From Thermus albus (GTDB lineage: Bacteria > Deinococcota > Deinococci > Deinococcales > Thermaceae): a stretch of DNA of 43,426 bases. The notes under the pieces are model-generated. The model did no database searches. It was not told where the DNA came from and was given only the letters and a program-made list of their open reading frames with translations. Position numbers and translations under genes: made by a program. Where the stretch lies: assembly GCF_022760855.1 (NCBI RefSeq), contig NZ_JAKTNR010000007.1:1-43426 (forward strand). Direction: 5' to 3'. Below are positions 19,775 through 31,706 of the stretch, piece by piece. Each line of letters opens with the position of its first letter. The stretch's first letter is position 1.

Positions 19775-19818
19775 GCCCCAAGGATAGCCCAAGGCGCCCC
19801 TGGCGTCCAGGGGGACAT
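19771..19818 (-). CDS. Possible upstream trp leader mini-ORF (MSPWTPGAPWAILGA)
   Basis: A 15-codon ORF from ATG 19818 with AGGGA a few bases upstream. It has Trp at positions 4 and 10 and its TGA overlaps the ATG of the second leader peptide. The two Trp codons and the coupling suggest a role in the same attenuation, but no protein evidence exists and the ORF could be chance. Confidence 0.45.
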   Translation of the reverse strand: MSPWTPGAPWAILGA

Positions 19819-19846
19819 GGGCTTCCCTGGGTAAGGTACCTATGCC

Positions 19847-19898
19847 GGACCCCTAAGCCTTCCTCGGCGAAGCCTACGGGGAGCCTCTAGCGGGGTCC
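19847..19898 (-). other. Structured spacer between pruA and the trp leader
   Basis: GGACCCC (19847-19853) and GGGGTCC (19892-19898) are complementary and enclose a smaller hairpin-forming segment. It lies 18 nt past the pruA stop and probably ends that transcript, without a T-tract. I do not see a convincing trp promoter in the rest of 19819-19915. Confidence 0.35.
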
Positions 19899-19915
19899 CT
19901 ATCAAGGGGAAAGCA

Positions 19916-21466
19916 TCAGAATCTTTCCGCCACCGTTTTCATCTGCAGGAAGTGGAGGAGGTAGTCGGGCCCCCCGGCCTTGGTGTCGGTGCCGGAAAGG
20001 TTAAAGCCACCAAAGGGCTGGACCCCCACCAGGGCTCCGGTAATCTTGCGGTTAAAATAGAGGTTCCCCACGTGGAACTCCCGCCGGGCCCTTTCCAGGT
20101 GCTCCCGCTTGCGGGAATAAACCCCACCTGTGAGGCCGTAGACGGTGTTGTTGGCCACCTCGAGGGCCTCGCCGAAGTCCCTCACCCGGATCACGGAAAG
20201 CACCGGGCCGAAGATCTCCTCTTGGGCGATCTTGGCGGTGGGCGGCACCTCGGTGAAGATGGTGGGGGCGATGAAGTAGCCCTCCCCCTCCAGGCGCTTC
20301 CCCCCCAGGACCAGCTGGCCTTCCTTCTGGCCAATCTCTATGTAGGAGAGGATCTTTTTCTCCTGGGCCTGGCTGGCCACGGGGCCCAGGTCGGGGTTCT
20401 CCTCCGCAGGACCCACCACCAGGCGCTCAGCCCGGGCCAAAACCCTTTCCATCAGGGGCTCAAAGGCCCTTTCCGTCACGATGAGACGGCTGGCCGCCGA
20501 ACACTTCTGCCCCTGGAAGCCGTAGGCGGAGATGAGGATGCCCTCGGTGGCGGCGTCCAAATCGGCGGTCTCGTCCGCGATGATGGCGTCCTTACCGCCG
20601 AGCTCCAGGAAAACCCGCTTGATCCAGCGCTGGCCCGGGGCCAGCTTGGCGGCGGCCTGGTGGATCCAAAGCCCCACCTCCAGGCTCCCTGTGAAGTTGA
20701 TGAACCGGGTCCTGGGGTGCTCCACCAAATAGGCCCCCACCTCGCTCCCCTTGCCCGGCAGGAAGTTCACCACCCCAGGGGGAAAGCCCGCCTCGTGGAA
20801 GATCTCAAACACCTTGGCAGCGATGACCACCGTGTCCTCCGCGGGCTTGGCCACCACCGTGTTCCCCACCGCCACCGGCCCGGCGATCATCCCGGTGAAG
20901 ATGGCGATAGGAAAGTTCCAGGGGGCGATGACCACCCCCGCCCCCAAGGGGATGTAAAAGCTTTCGTTGTCCTCCCCGGGGTAGGGGACCACCTCCACCG
21001 AGGGGTACTTGTACTTAAGGGCCTGGCGGGCATAGTACTCCAGGAAGTCTATGGCCTCGGCCACCTCGGCGCTGGCCTCGAGCCAGTTCTTGCCGATCTC
21101 GTAGACCAAGGTGGCCTCCAGCTCCCGCCGTCTCCGCTTCATGAGGGCCGCAGCTTTTAAGAGGAGGCGGCTACGGTCCTCCTGGGGCCAGTCCTTCCAG
21201 GCTTTAAAGGCCCGCCAGGCCGCCTCTAGGGCCGCCTCCGCCTCGGCCACCCCCGCCTTGGCGGTGCTCCCCACCACCTCGCTGGGGGCGGAAGGGTTGT
21301 GGGATAGGATCTTCTCCTTCGTGTCCACCCATGTCCCATCTATGTAAAGGCCATAGTGGCGGCCAAACTCGGCCCTGACCCGCCTCAAGGCCTCCCGCAT
21401 CTCCCGCTTGGCCTCATCCATCCCAAAGGTCTCTATGGGTTGGTTGCGAAAAGGTTCCACCGTCAT
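19916..21466 (-). CDS. pruA: 1-pyrroline-5-carboxylate dehydrogenase
   Basis: P5C dehydrogenase oxidises glutamate semialdehyde to glutamate with NAD+, the second step of proline breakdown. It has 516 residues, the T. thermophilus length, with aldehyde dehydrogenase catalytic residues E288 (FLELGGKD) and C322 ([12 protein letters not shown]), APWNFP (181-186) and the cofactor FTGS (258-261). The upstream neighbour is putA (20-nt gap), so the pair forms the proline utilisation operon as two separate enzymes instead of the fused PutA of many proteobacteria. Confidence 0.97.
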   Translation of the reverse strand: MTVEPFRNQPIETFGMDEAKREMREALRRVRAEFGRHYGLYIDGTWVDTKEKILSHNPSAPSEVVGSTAKAGVAEAEAALEAAWRAFKAWKDWPQEDRSRLLLKAAALMKRRRRELEATLVYEIGKNWLEASAEVAEAIDFLEYYARQALKYKYPSVEVVPYPGEDNESFYIPLGAGVVIAPWNFPIAIFTGMIAGPVAVGNTVVAKPAEDTVVIAAKVFEIFHEAGFPPGVVNFLPGKGSEVGAYLVEHPRTRFINFTGSLEVGLWIHQAAAKLAPGQRWIKRVFLELGGKDAIIADETADLDAATEGILISAYGFQGQKCSAASRLIVTERAFEPLMERVLARAERLVVGPAEENPDLGPVASQAQEKKILSYIEIGQKEGQLVLGGKRLEGEGYFIAPTIFTEVPPTAKIAQEEIFGPVLSVIRVRDFGEALEVANNTVYGLTGGVYSRKREHLERARREFHVGNLYFNRKITGALVGVQPFGGFNLSGTDTKAGGPDYLLHFLQMKTVAERF

Positions 21467-21486
21467 GCCTTACCTCCTTTAACCTC

Positions 21487-22410
21487 CTAACCGCCCAAAA
21501 GGCTTCTTAGCACTAAAAACAGGTTCTCCGGACGCTCGGCGATGCGCCGGCTTAGGTAGGGGTACCAATGGGTGCCGTAGGGCACGTAGGCCCGCACGGT
21601 GTACCCCTCCCCTGCCAAGCGCTTTTGCTCCTCGGGGCGGACCCCATAGAGGAACTGGAACTCAAACCGGTCCTTGGGGATGCCCATGGCCTCGGTGTAG
21701 CGCTTCACCTCCGCGATGAGTCTGGGGTCGTGGGTAGCGAAGGCCACGTAAAGCCCCTCCTTCAGGGCCAGCTTCCCCAGGTGCAAAAACTCGGCGTCTA
21801 TGAGGCGCTTATCCTGGAAGGCCACCTCCTTGGGCTCCCGGTAAGCCCCCTTCACCAGGCGCAGGTTGGGCCGGTAGGGGAGGAGCTCCCAAAAGTCCCT
21901 CTCCGTGCGGAAAAGGTAGCTCTGGAGAACCACGCCCACCCCGCTAAACCCCTCCTCCCGCAAGGCCCTGTAAAGGCGCAAGGTGGCCTCCACCCGGGGG
22001 GAATCCTCCATGTCTATCCGCACGAAGACCCCTTTGGGCTCCGCTTCCTTTAGGATCTCCCGGAGGAGGAGGAGAGCCAGGTCCTCGGAAAGGTCCAGGC
22101 CCAACTGGGTTAGCTTCAAGGAGATGTACTTGGGCCAGGGGTGCTCCGCCACCCTCCCCACCAACTCCAGGATTCCCCTTTGGAAGGCCCGGGCCTCTTC
22201 CTCGCTCCCCACCATCTCCCCCAAGAGGTCCAAGATGGCGTGCACCCCTTGGGCCTGAAGTCTCTCCGCCACCCCAAGGGCCTCCTCCAGGGTCTCCCCC
22301 GCCACGTAGCGGCGCACCAGGCTCCGGGCCCGCCCCTTGATGAGGGCCTCCACCCTGGGGTTCCCGGCCACGGAGAGCACCGCCTGCCGATAGACCAAGT
22401 CCAGGTTCAT
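21487..22410 (-). CDS. putA: Proline dehydrogenase
   Basis: The FAD-dependent proline dehydrogenase makes 1-pyrroline-5-carboxylate. It has 307 residues, the size of the monofunctional T. thermophilus enzyme, with a (beta/alpha)8 core: [50 protein letters not shown] and the C-terminal [22 protein letters not shown] carrying the substrate-binding Arg pair. It overlaps the regulator gene by 4 nt (ATGA). Confidence 0.97.
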   Translation of the reverse strand: MNLDLVYRQAVLSVAGNPRVEALIKGRARSLVRRYVAGETLEEALGVAERLQAQGVHAILDLLGEMVGSEEEARAFQRGILELVGRVAEHPWPKYISLKLTQLGLDLSEDLALLLLREILKEAEPKGVFVRIDMEDSPRVEATLRLYRALREEGFSGVGVVLQSYLFRTERDFWELLPYRPNLRLVKGAYREPKEVAFQDKRLIDAEFLHLGKLALKEGLYVAFATHDPRLIAEVKRYTEAMGIPKDRFEFQFLYGVRPEEQKRLAGEGYTVRAYVPYGTHWYPYLSRRIAERPENLFLVLRSLLGG

Positions 22411-23069
22411 ACCCCTCCTTTCCTCAGCCTGGCCACCACCAGGTCGCGGAAGCGGTACACGTGGGCCTCCACCGCCCTTTTGGCCCCCTCGGGGTCCCGC
22501 CTCCTCAGGGCCTCGAGGATAGCCCCGTGCTCCCTGCGGGTGGCCTCCTCTTGGGAGAGGTTGGGGAGGGCGCTGCGCACCAGGGCTAGGCTGGAGAGGA
22601 GGTCCTCGTAGAGGCGGTAAAGGGTCCTGTTCCCGGAAAGCCGTACCAAGGCCCGGTGGAACTCCAGATCCCGGCGCATCTGCTCGGGGTAGTCCTCCTT
22701 GGGGGCCTCGTCAATGGCCTTAAGGTGGGCCCTTAGGTCCTCCAGCTCCCATGGCGTGGCCCTGAGGGCCGCTTCCCGGGCCGCCTCCCCCTCCAAAAGG
22801 GCCCGCACCCCATAAACTTCCTCCACCTCCTCCGGGGTGAAGGTGCGCACCCTGGCCCCCCGGCCCGGCACCAGCTCCACCAGGCCCTCCTCGGCCAGGC
22901 GCATGAGGGCTTCCCGCACGGGGGTGCGGGAAACCCCCAGCTCCTGGGCTAAAAGGGGCTCGGAAAGCCGCTCCCCCGGGGCAAACCGCCCTGAGAAGAG
23001 AAGCTCCTTTAGGTGCCGGTAAACCGCCTCCCGCACCTGGTTGGGCCGGCGGAAACCTAAGGTCTGCAT
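22407..23069 (-). CDS. GntR-family regulator (FCD type), probable control of putA-pruA
   Basis: A 220-residue regulator with an N-terminal winged helix (residues 10-75: [31 protein letters not shown]) and a C-terminal FCD ligand-binding domain (residues 85-215, [28 protein letters not shown]). It is the first gene of the regulator-putA-pruA operon and is translationally coupled to putA. The palindrome directly in front of its ATG suggests autoregulation. The ligand is unknown; proline or P5C would be logical. Confidence 0.9.
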   Translation of the reverse strand: MQTLGFRRPNQVREAVYRHLKELLFSGRFAPGERLSEPLLAQELGVSRTPVREALMRLAEEGLVELVPGRGARVRTFTPEEVEEVYGVRALLEGEAAREAALRATPWELEDLRAHLKAIDEAPKEDYPEQMRRDLEFHRALVRLSGNRTLYRLYEDLLSSLALVRSALPNLSQEEATRREHGAILEALRRRDPEGAKRAVEAHVYRFRDLVVARLRKGGV

Positions 23070-23081
23070 CCTGTATACAGG
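23070..23081 (-). promoter_or_regulatory. Probable GntR operator (CCTGTATACAGG)
   Basis: A perfect 12-bp palindrome ends one base before the regulator's ATG. TGTATACA is a common core of FCD-type GntR operators. Binding here would block transcription or translation start of the regulator and the operon behind it. Confidence 0.65.
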
Positions 23082-23090
23082 TTACAGCAG

Positions 23091-23128
23091 AAAAGGGAAA
23101 GGGGCAAGGACACCCTTGCCCCTTTCCC
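23091..23128 (-). terminator. Strong rho-independent terminator of the unknown exported protein
   Basis: A 15-bp perfect stem (23095-23109 with 23114-23128, 4-nt loop ACAC) is followed on the minus strand by TTTTCTGC. It begins 15 nt downstream of the gene's stop and isolates it from the proline operon promoter. Confidence 0.92.
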
Positions 23129-23143
23129 TCAGGAAATCCCTAC

Positions 23144-23587
23144 TTAGTAAAGGTAAACGCCAAAGTGGATGTGGGGGAAAACGGAATACAAAAACCCCAG
23201 TGTAGCACCCAAACCCCCTCCCGCTAAAGAGAGACCGATTAGGTGAAGCGGGTATACGCTTACACCGCCTCCCAAATAAAACATTTCGTTTATTCGGTAG
23301 TCGTAGCCCACGCCAATATACGGGTCAATAAGTAGAATCGTTCCTAGTTCCCAATAGAGCGAGCCTTTTTCCGGATATAAAGGCTCAAAATAGCTTTTAT
23401 AAGCTATGCCAAGCCCCAAGTTTATGCCAAGAGTAGAAACTATCCCCCCTTTTTCATCGGCAGAGGGCCATCCCAACGCAACGGTGTCCAAACCCACTTG
23501 GAACTTAGGCACCCGAGGGTTACCCTCTGCCATCCCAAAGCCAAAAACCAGCGCCAACAGGAGGAAAGTCCAGACTTTCACCTTCAT
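23144..23587 (-). CDS. Small exported protein, probably beta-rich, unknown function
   Basis: A 147-residue protein with a signal peptide (MKVKVWTFLLLALVFGFGMA, cleavage before EGNP) followed by alternating hydrophobic/aromatic strands (LGINLGLGIAYKSYFEP, LYWELGTILLIDPYIGVGYDY, MFYLGGGVSVYPLHLIGLSLAGGGLGATLGFLY) ending in an aromatic residue (GVYLY). That pattern suits a small outer-membrane beta-barrel. Codon use is clearly AT-richer than its neighbours, and it stands beside an IS481 remnant, so it may have come by transfer. It has its own Shine-Dalgarno (GGGAGG), consensus promoter and terminator. I do not recognise a family. Confidence 0.75.
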   Translation of the reverse strand: MKVKVWTFLLLALVFGFGMAEGNPRVPKFQVGLDTVALGWPSADEKGGIVSTLGINLGLGIAYKSYFEPLYPEKGSLYWELGTILLIDPYIGVGYDYRINEMFYLGGGVSVYPLHLIGLSLAGGGLGATLGFLYSVFPHIHFGVYLY

Positions 23588-23604
23588 ATTTACCTCCCAG
23601 TCTT

Positions 23605-23633
23605 ATTCTACATAACTCCCTCTTTTGTGTCAA
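23605..23633 (-). promoter_or_regulatory. Consensus promoter of the small exported protein
   Basis: On the minus strand TTGACA (23633-23628), a 17-nt spacer and TAGAAT (23610-23605) are followed by a short leader with GGGAGG. It is the closest match to the sigma-70-type consensus in this window. It lies 20 bp outside the IS481 inverted repeat. Confidence 0.9.
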
Positions 23634-23652
23634 GAGCATGTAATTGGCCACT

Positions 23653-24173
23653 ACATTTGAGACACCTTGGGGAACCGACCCCTCTTGTATCTTAGCCAGG
23701 AACTCCAAAGCGGCAAGGCCACTCAGGGCCATGTGGGGCCTTCTGCGGTTGTAGTAGTCCAGGTAGGCCTTGAGCTCTGCTTGTAGCTCGGCCACCCTCG
23801 TTGGCAAAGCCCGGGTATAAAACTCCTCTTTGGGGCCCCTACCCCAAATGAACCTCAGCTCCTCCACCCGGAGGAGGAGCTCCGGCCTCCAGTGCACCTT
23901 TCCCCGCAGGCGCCGGGGGCGGCGGGACTTGGGCTTGAGTCCGGCGAGGCCTCCTTCCCTCAACGCCCTTTCCCAGCGGTAGTAGGTGGCCCGGCTGATG
24001 CCCAAAAGCTCCTCTATCTCATCCCAGCCCCTTTTGCTCTCCCGCAGGGCCTTGACCAATCTGAGCCTGGGCAGGCGTTTCCCCGCCTCCGGGTCGCCCG
24101 CTCCTGCCTCAGCTAACCTCCGAGCTTCCTTAGCCCCTTGCCATATTGCCCGGCCAACCGTGGTAAGATGCAT
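23653..24173 (-). pseudogene. IS481-family transposase with the DDE core deleted
   Basis: The N-terminal helix-turn-helix part is intact (MHLTTVGRAIWQGAKEARR, LLGISRATYYRWERALREGGLAGL), and the C-terminal integrase tail is present (EEFYTRALPTRVAELQAELKAYLDYYNRRRPHMALSGLAALEFL-type, with the YYNRRRPH motif). The segment that should carry the three acidic catalytic residues, about 150 or more residues, is missing at the junction RVEELRF-IWGRGPKEEF. The frame stays open across the deletion and reads on through the inverted repeat to 23520, so the natural stop is also absent. The product cannot be an active transposase. Confidence 0.85.
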
Positions 24174-24236
24174 CTGGGGAACCTCCTCCCGAGAATCGGT
24201 TTCCCTATTTTTATCACGTTCGGTGTCTCACATGTG
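23653..24236 (-). mobile_element. Internally deleted IS481-type element (MITE-like)
   Basis: The 584-bp segment is bounded by ACATTTGAGACACC (23653-23666) and, inverted, ACATGTGAGACACC (24236-24223), 13 of 14 matching. Between them is a transposase reading frame that lacks its catalytic core. A complete IS481 element is about twice this length. No clear target duplication is visible. It could still be moved in trans by a complete relative. Confidence 0.7.
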
Positions 24237-24311
24237 TTTGTCCAGGTTCAGAGCAAAGTTACGACAAATCCAAATGGGGTTTGCACACATAACGCATAAT
24301 GCTAGCGCTGC

Positions 24312-24341
24312 TTGTCAGAAACCTACTTCCCAAGGTTAGAT
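24312..24341 (+). promoter_or_regulatory. Promoter of the alpha-oxoamine synthase gene (leaderless)
   Basis: TTGTCA (24312-24317), an 18-nt spacer and TTAGAT (24336-24341) stand 6 nt before ATG 24348. This would place the transcription start at the initiation codon. Confidence 0.6.
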
Positions 24342-24347
24342 AGGACC

Positions 24348-27162
<2,815 letters not shown>

Positions 27163-27209
27163 CTTACGGTCTGGAGCAAGCCCCTGGCAAGGCCAATAAT
27201 CGGTAATGA

Positions 27210-29234
<2,025 letters not shown>

Positions 29235-29243
29235 TACCCTCCA

Positions 29244-29265
29244 GGGCCCAGCCGGGGCTGGGCCC
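29244..29265 (+). terminator. Hairpin downstream of gyrB
   Basis: A 10-bp perfect stem GGGCCCAGCC / GGCTGGGCCC with a 2-base loop begins 9 nt after the gyrB stop. No T-tract follows, so it could be a terminator of the GC-rich kind or a stability hairpin. Confidence 0.5.
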
Positions 29266-29285
29266 CAGGACACGGGACAGCACCA

Positions 29286-29321
29286 GGCGGTTCATTTGAG
29301 GGTTTGGGGGGGCAAAGCGGA
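29286..29321 (+). repeat. 36-nt repeat downstream of gyrB (copy 2)
   Basis: This non-coding copy of the gyrB repeat shares GGCGGTTCATTTG exactly and AAGCGGA at the other end. It lies in the 204-nt gyrB-SCP2 gap, which otherwise holds the hairpin and a promoter. Confidence 0.6.
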
Positions 29322-29384
29322 AGCCCTCAACCCTAAACCCCCGACCTACGATTGCCCGGGTCGCGGAAGAGCCTAAGCACCCCC

Positions 29385-29415
29385 TTATGTCCTATTCCGA
29401 GGGCGGGTTTATACT
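29385..29415 (+). promoter_or_regulatory. Probable promoter of the SCP2-adh pair
   Basis: TATACT (29410-29415) lies 23 nt before ATG 29439, with AAAGGGGG as ribosome-binding site between. A -35-like TTATGT (29385-29390) is 19 nt upstream, which is longer than ideal. Confidence 0.5.
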
Positions 29416-29438
29416 CGGTTTAAGGAAAGGGGGAAGCC

Positions 29439-29831
29439 ATGGAACTCTTTGGAGAAGCTTGGGCCCAAGCCTACTGCCAAAAGCTGAACCAGAGCGAAGC
29501 CTACAAAAAGGCCGCCGCGGCTTGGGAGGGAAGCCTGGCCCTGGCGGTGCGCCCTGATCCCGCCTTGGGATTCCCCCAGGGGGTGGCCGTGGTCCTGGAC
29601 CTTTGGCACGGGGCGTGCCGGGGGGTGAAGGTGGTGGAGGGGGAGGCGGAGGCCGACTTCGTCATAGAGGCCGACCTGGCCACCTGGCAGGAGGTGTTGG
29701 AGGGCCGCCTCGAGCCCCTTACCGCCCTCATGCGGGGGCTTTTGGAGCTGAAACGGGGCTCCATCGCCGCCTTAGCCCCTTACGCCCAAGCGGCCCAGGA
29801 GCTGGTCAAGGTGGCCCGGGAGGTGGCATGA
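29439..29831 (+). CDS. SCP2 sterol-transfer-domain protein
   Basis: A 130-residue protein with the SCP2-type pattern: hydrophobic strand LALAVRP, VAVVLDLWHGACRGVKVV, then ADFVIEADLATWQEVLEGRLEPLTALMRGLLELKRG. Such proteins bind lipids or acyl-CoA; in bacteria the ligand is generally unknown. It overlaps the next gene by 4 nt (ATGA), so the two form an operon. Confidence 0.75.
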   Translation: MELFGEAWAQAYCQKLNQSEAYKKAAAAWEGSLALAVRPDPALGFPQGVAVVLDLWHGACRGVKVVEGEAEADFVIEADLATWQEVLEGRLEPLTALMRGLLELKRGSIAALAPYAQAAQELVKVAREVA

Positions 29832-30862
29832 AGGCTTTGGTCTACCACGGGCCCTTCCAGGTGGCGGTGGAGGAGGTACCCGAGCCCAAGCTGGAGGCGG
29901 AAACCGACGCCATCGTCCAGGTGGAGCTGGCCGCCATCTGCGGCTCGGACCTGCATATCTACCACGGCAAGATCGCCGGGGTCCTGCCGGGAACCGTCCT
30001 AGGCCACGAGTTCGTGGGGCGGATCGTGGAAAAGGGGGCCTTGGTGCCCTTTTCCCTAGGGGAAAGGGTGGTGGGGAGCTTCCAGGTGGCCTGCGGGGAC
30101 TGCCCGGCCTGCCGCAAGGGGCAGTACTTCGCCTGCTTGAAGGGAGGGGTTTACGGCTTCGGCCTGGCCCTGGGCAACCTCCAGGGAGCCCAAGCGGAGC
30201 GGGTGCGGGTCCCCTTTGCCCGGCATAGCCTTTTCCCCATCGGAGACCTGCCCGCAGAGGAGGCCATCCTGGCGGGGGATATCCTCACCACCGCCTACGG
30301 GGGGGTGCGGCCCTTCCTCGCTCCGGGGATGAGTGTGGCGGTGGTGGGCTCGGGGCCCGTGGGCCTCATGGCCCAGATGGTGGCCCACACCCTCGGAGCA
30401 GGGCTTGTGATGGCCATCGACCTCGAGGAGGGCCGGCTGGAAAAAGCAAGGGCCCTGGGCAGCCTGCCCCTAAACCCCAAGGCAGAAGACCCCGTGGCCC
30501 GGGTGCGGAAGGAAACGGGGGGGCTAGGCGCAGACCTGGTGGTGGAAGCCGTGGGCGGGGATGGGGAGGCACTAGGGCTTGCCCTGCGCCTGGCGGGCCC
30601 TGGAGGGATGGTCTCCAGCCTCGGGGTGCCCACCGCCGAGAAGCTGGAATATCCTTGGCTTTCCGCCTTCAGCCGGGGCCTCACCCTGAAAAGCGCTCTG
30701 GCCAACATCCCTCGCTGGATTGAGGAGGTCCTGGCCCTGCAAAGGGCGGGGAGGCTTAAGGGAAGCTTTGTCTTCAGCCACCGCCTGCCCCTCGAGGAGG
30801 CCCCGGAGGGCTACCGGCTTTTCCACGAGCGCCAGGCCACCAAGGTGGCCTTGGTGCCCTAA
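29828..30862 (+). CDS. Zinc-dependent medium-chain alcohol dehydrogenase
   Basis: A 344-residue MDR-family oxidoreductase. Catalytic zinc ligands C38, H60 and E61 (AAICGSD, LGHEF) and structural zinc cysteines C89, C92, C95 and C103 are all present. The cofactor loop GSGPVG (174-179) is followed by D198 in AIDLEEGR, which favours NAD+ over NADP+. The substrate cannot be assigned; alcohol, polyol or threonine dehydrogenases are close relatives. It is coupled to the SCP2-like protein. Confidence 0.88.
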   Translation: MKALVYHGPFQVAVEEVPEPKLEAETDAIVQVELAAICGSDLHIYHGKIAGVLPGTVLGHEFVGRIVEKGALVPFSLGERVVGSFQVACGDCPACRKGQYFACLKGGVYGFGLALGNLQGAQAERVRVPFARHSLFPIGDLPAEEAILAGDILTTAYGGVRPFLAPGMSVAVVGSGPVGLMAQMVAHTLGAGLVMAIDLEEGRLEKARALGSLPLNPKAEDPVARVRKETGGLGADLVVEAVGGDGEALGLALRLAGPGGMVSSLGVPTAEKLEYPWLSAFSRGLTLKSALANIPRWIEEVLALQRAGRLKGSFVFSHRLPLEEAPEGYRLFHERQATKVALVP

Positions 30863-30872
30863 ACGCAAAACC

Positions 30873-30899
30873 GCCGCCCGCAGGCGGCTTCTTCCTCTG
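30873..30899 (+). terminator. Terminator after the alcohol dehydrogenase gene
   Basis: A 6-bp stem GCCGCC / GGCGGC (30873-30888, loop CGCA) is followed by TTCTTCCTCT. It begins 10 nt after the stop codon. On the minus strand the same hairpin is followed by GGTTTTGC, so it may work in both directions. Confidence 0.75.
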
Positions 30900-30907
30900 A
30901 CTTCTTC

Positions 30908-30935
30908 AGTATACCACGGTTTACCGGTATGTAAA
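30908..30935 (-). promoter_or_regulatory. Promoter-like sequence on the minus strand with no gene behind it
   Basis: TTTACA (30935-30930), a 16-nt spacer and TGG-TATACT (-10 at 30913-30908) give a good extended -10 promoter reading toward the adh terminator. Only antisense sequence lies beyond it. TTTAC / GTAAA around the -35 is also a small palindrome (30920-30935) that could be an operator. Confidence 0.45.
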
Positions 30936-30947
30936 GGGGTATGCAGC

Positions 30948-30966
30948 AAAACCCGTCCCCGACGGG
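30948..30966 (-). terminator. Minus-strand terminator-like hairpin
   Basis: CCCGTC / GACGGG (30952-30957, 30961-30966) with a 3-nt loop is followed on the minus strand by TTTTGC. It would end a transcript coming from the right, where no minus-strand gene is visible before 31233. Confidence 0.5.
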
Positions 30967-31127
30967 CTAAAAGCCTCTGGGTCCCCGCTTGGGACCGCGC
31001 CAGTAGGGGCCCCAGGAAGCCTTCCCGAAATACCTCGGAACTTTTCCACTTTTTAGGGCAAACCCTCCCCCTTGGAAACCTTCCCCACCGGAAGGCACAA
31101 AAGTGCCGTTAGAGGTGTGCGACTGGG

Positions 31128-31159
31128 GCCCCACCCTAGCTTGCCCCGGGGTGGTATGG
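31128..31159 (+). repeat. 32-nt hairpin repeat, copy 2
   Basis: Matches 16541-16572 at 25 of the first 28 bases. The outer stem CCACCC / GGGTGG is kept while the inner part is less perfect than in copy 1. Confidence 0.6.
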
Positions 31160-31232
31160 CGTTGGGCAATGTAACCTTCCTCCCCCTCCCCTTGGGCAAC
31201 CGGGCTACCCTCAAGGCAAAGGGGGTGAAGCC

Positions 31233-31643
31233 ATGGCCCGGTATCTGGTGGTGGCCCATCGCACGGCCAAAAGCCCCGAACTGGCGAGAAAGCTTCTGGA
31301 AATCCTGGACCAGGACCCCGAGGCCCGCTTCGTCCTCCTGGTTCCCGCCGTGCCCCCTGGGGGCTGGGTCTACGAGGAAAGGGAAATCCAGGAGCGGGCA
31401 AGGAAGGAGGCCGAGGCTGCCAAAGCCGCCCTCGAGGCCCAAGGTATCCCAGTGGAAGAGGCCAAGCCTGGGGACGTTTCCCCCCTCTTGGCCATGGAGG
31501 AGGAGCTGGCCGCCCACCCCGGGGCCTACCAGGCCATCGTCCTGGCCACCCTTCCTCCCGGGCTTTCCCGCTGGCTCCGCCTGGACGTCCACACCCAGGC
31601 CGAACGGTTTAGCCTGCCGGTGATCCACGTGATCGCCCACTGA
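31233..31643 (+). CDS. Small protein of unknown function, USP-like fold possible
   Basis: A 136-residue protein starting MARYLVVAHRTAKSPEL, with a central FVLLVPAVPPGGW and a late AIVLATLPPGLSRWLRLDVHTQAERF. The pattern of an N-terminal beta strand, long acidic helix and later hydrophobic strand recalls universal-stress-type nucleotide-binding proteins, but the usual G-x2-G-x9-G(S/T) signature is not seen. ATG 31233 has AAAGGGGGTG well placed. Function unknown. Confidence 0.7.
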   Translation: MARYLVVAHRTAKSPELARKLLEILDQDPEARFVLLVPAVPPGGWVYEEREIQERARKEAEAAKAALEAQGIPVEEAKPGDVSPLLAMEEELAAHPGAYQAIVLATLPPGLSRWLRLDVHTQAERFSLPVIHVIAH

Positions 31644-31693
31644 AGCCTAATCCCCTTCCCCACCTCCCCGGCTTGTTTCTCATCCTGGCCCCG

Positions 31694-31699
31694 TATACT
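31694..31699 (+). promoter_or_regulatory. -10 element of the lptF operon (leaderless)
   Basis: TATACT at 31694-31699 lies 7 nt before GTG 31707, the first codon of lptF. GCTTGT (31672-31677) is a weak -35 at 16 nt. The position argues for a transcript that starts at the GTG. Confidence 0.65.
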
Positions 31700-31706
31700 C
31701 GGCCTC

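Larger units (their letters stand above)
30863..31232. other. Non-coding interval with several hairpins
   Basis: No convincing protein gene is seen in these 370 nt. They hold the adh terminator, the minus-strand promoter, a minus-strand terminator-like hairpin (30948-30966) and the 32-nt repeat (31128-31159). Further small stems are GGTCCC / GGGACC around 30981-30997, CCTTCC / GGAAGG around 31080-31096 and GGCAC / GTGCC around 31094-31107. A non-coding RNA is possible but not shown. Confidence 0.5.

Noticed and set aside
23520-23652. The transposase reading frame continues to 23520 past the inverted repeat
   Set aside because: This part overlaps the promoter and start of the small exported protein in another frame and has no transposase similarity; it is read-through after loss of the natural stop.
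24281-24300. CATAATG near 24295 as the promoter of the alpha-oxoamine synthase
   Set aside because: No -35 fits at 16-18 nt, while TTGTCA-18-TTAGAT just before the ATG fits better.
29286-29400. Open frame through the downstream gyrB repeat as a small protein
   Set aside because: No start codon with a ribosome-binding site, and low-complexity composition; the region is better explained as a repeat copy and promoter.
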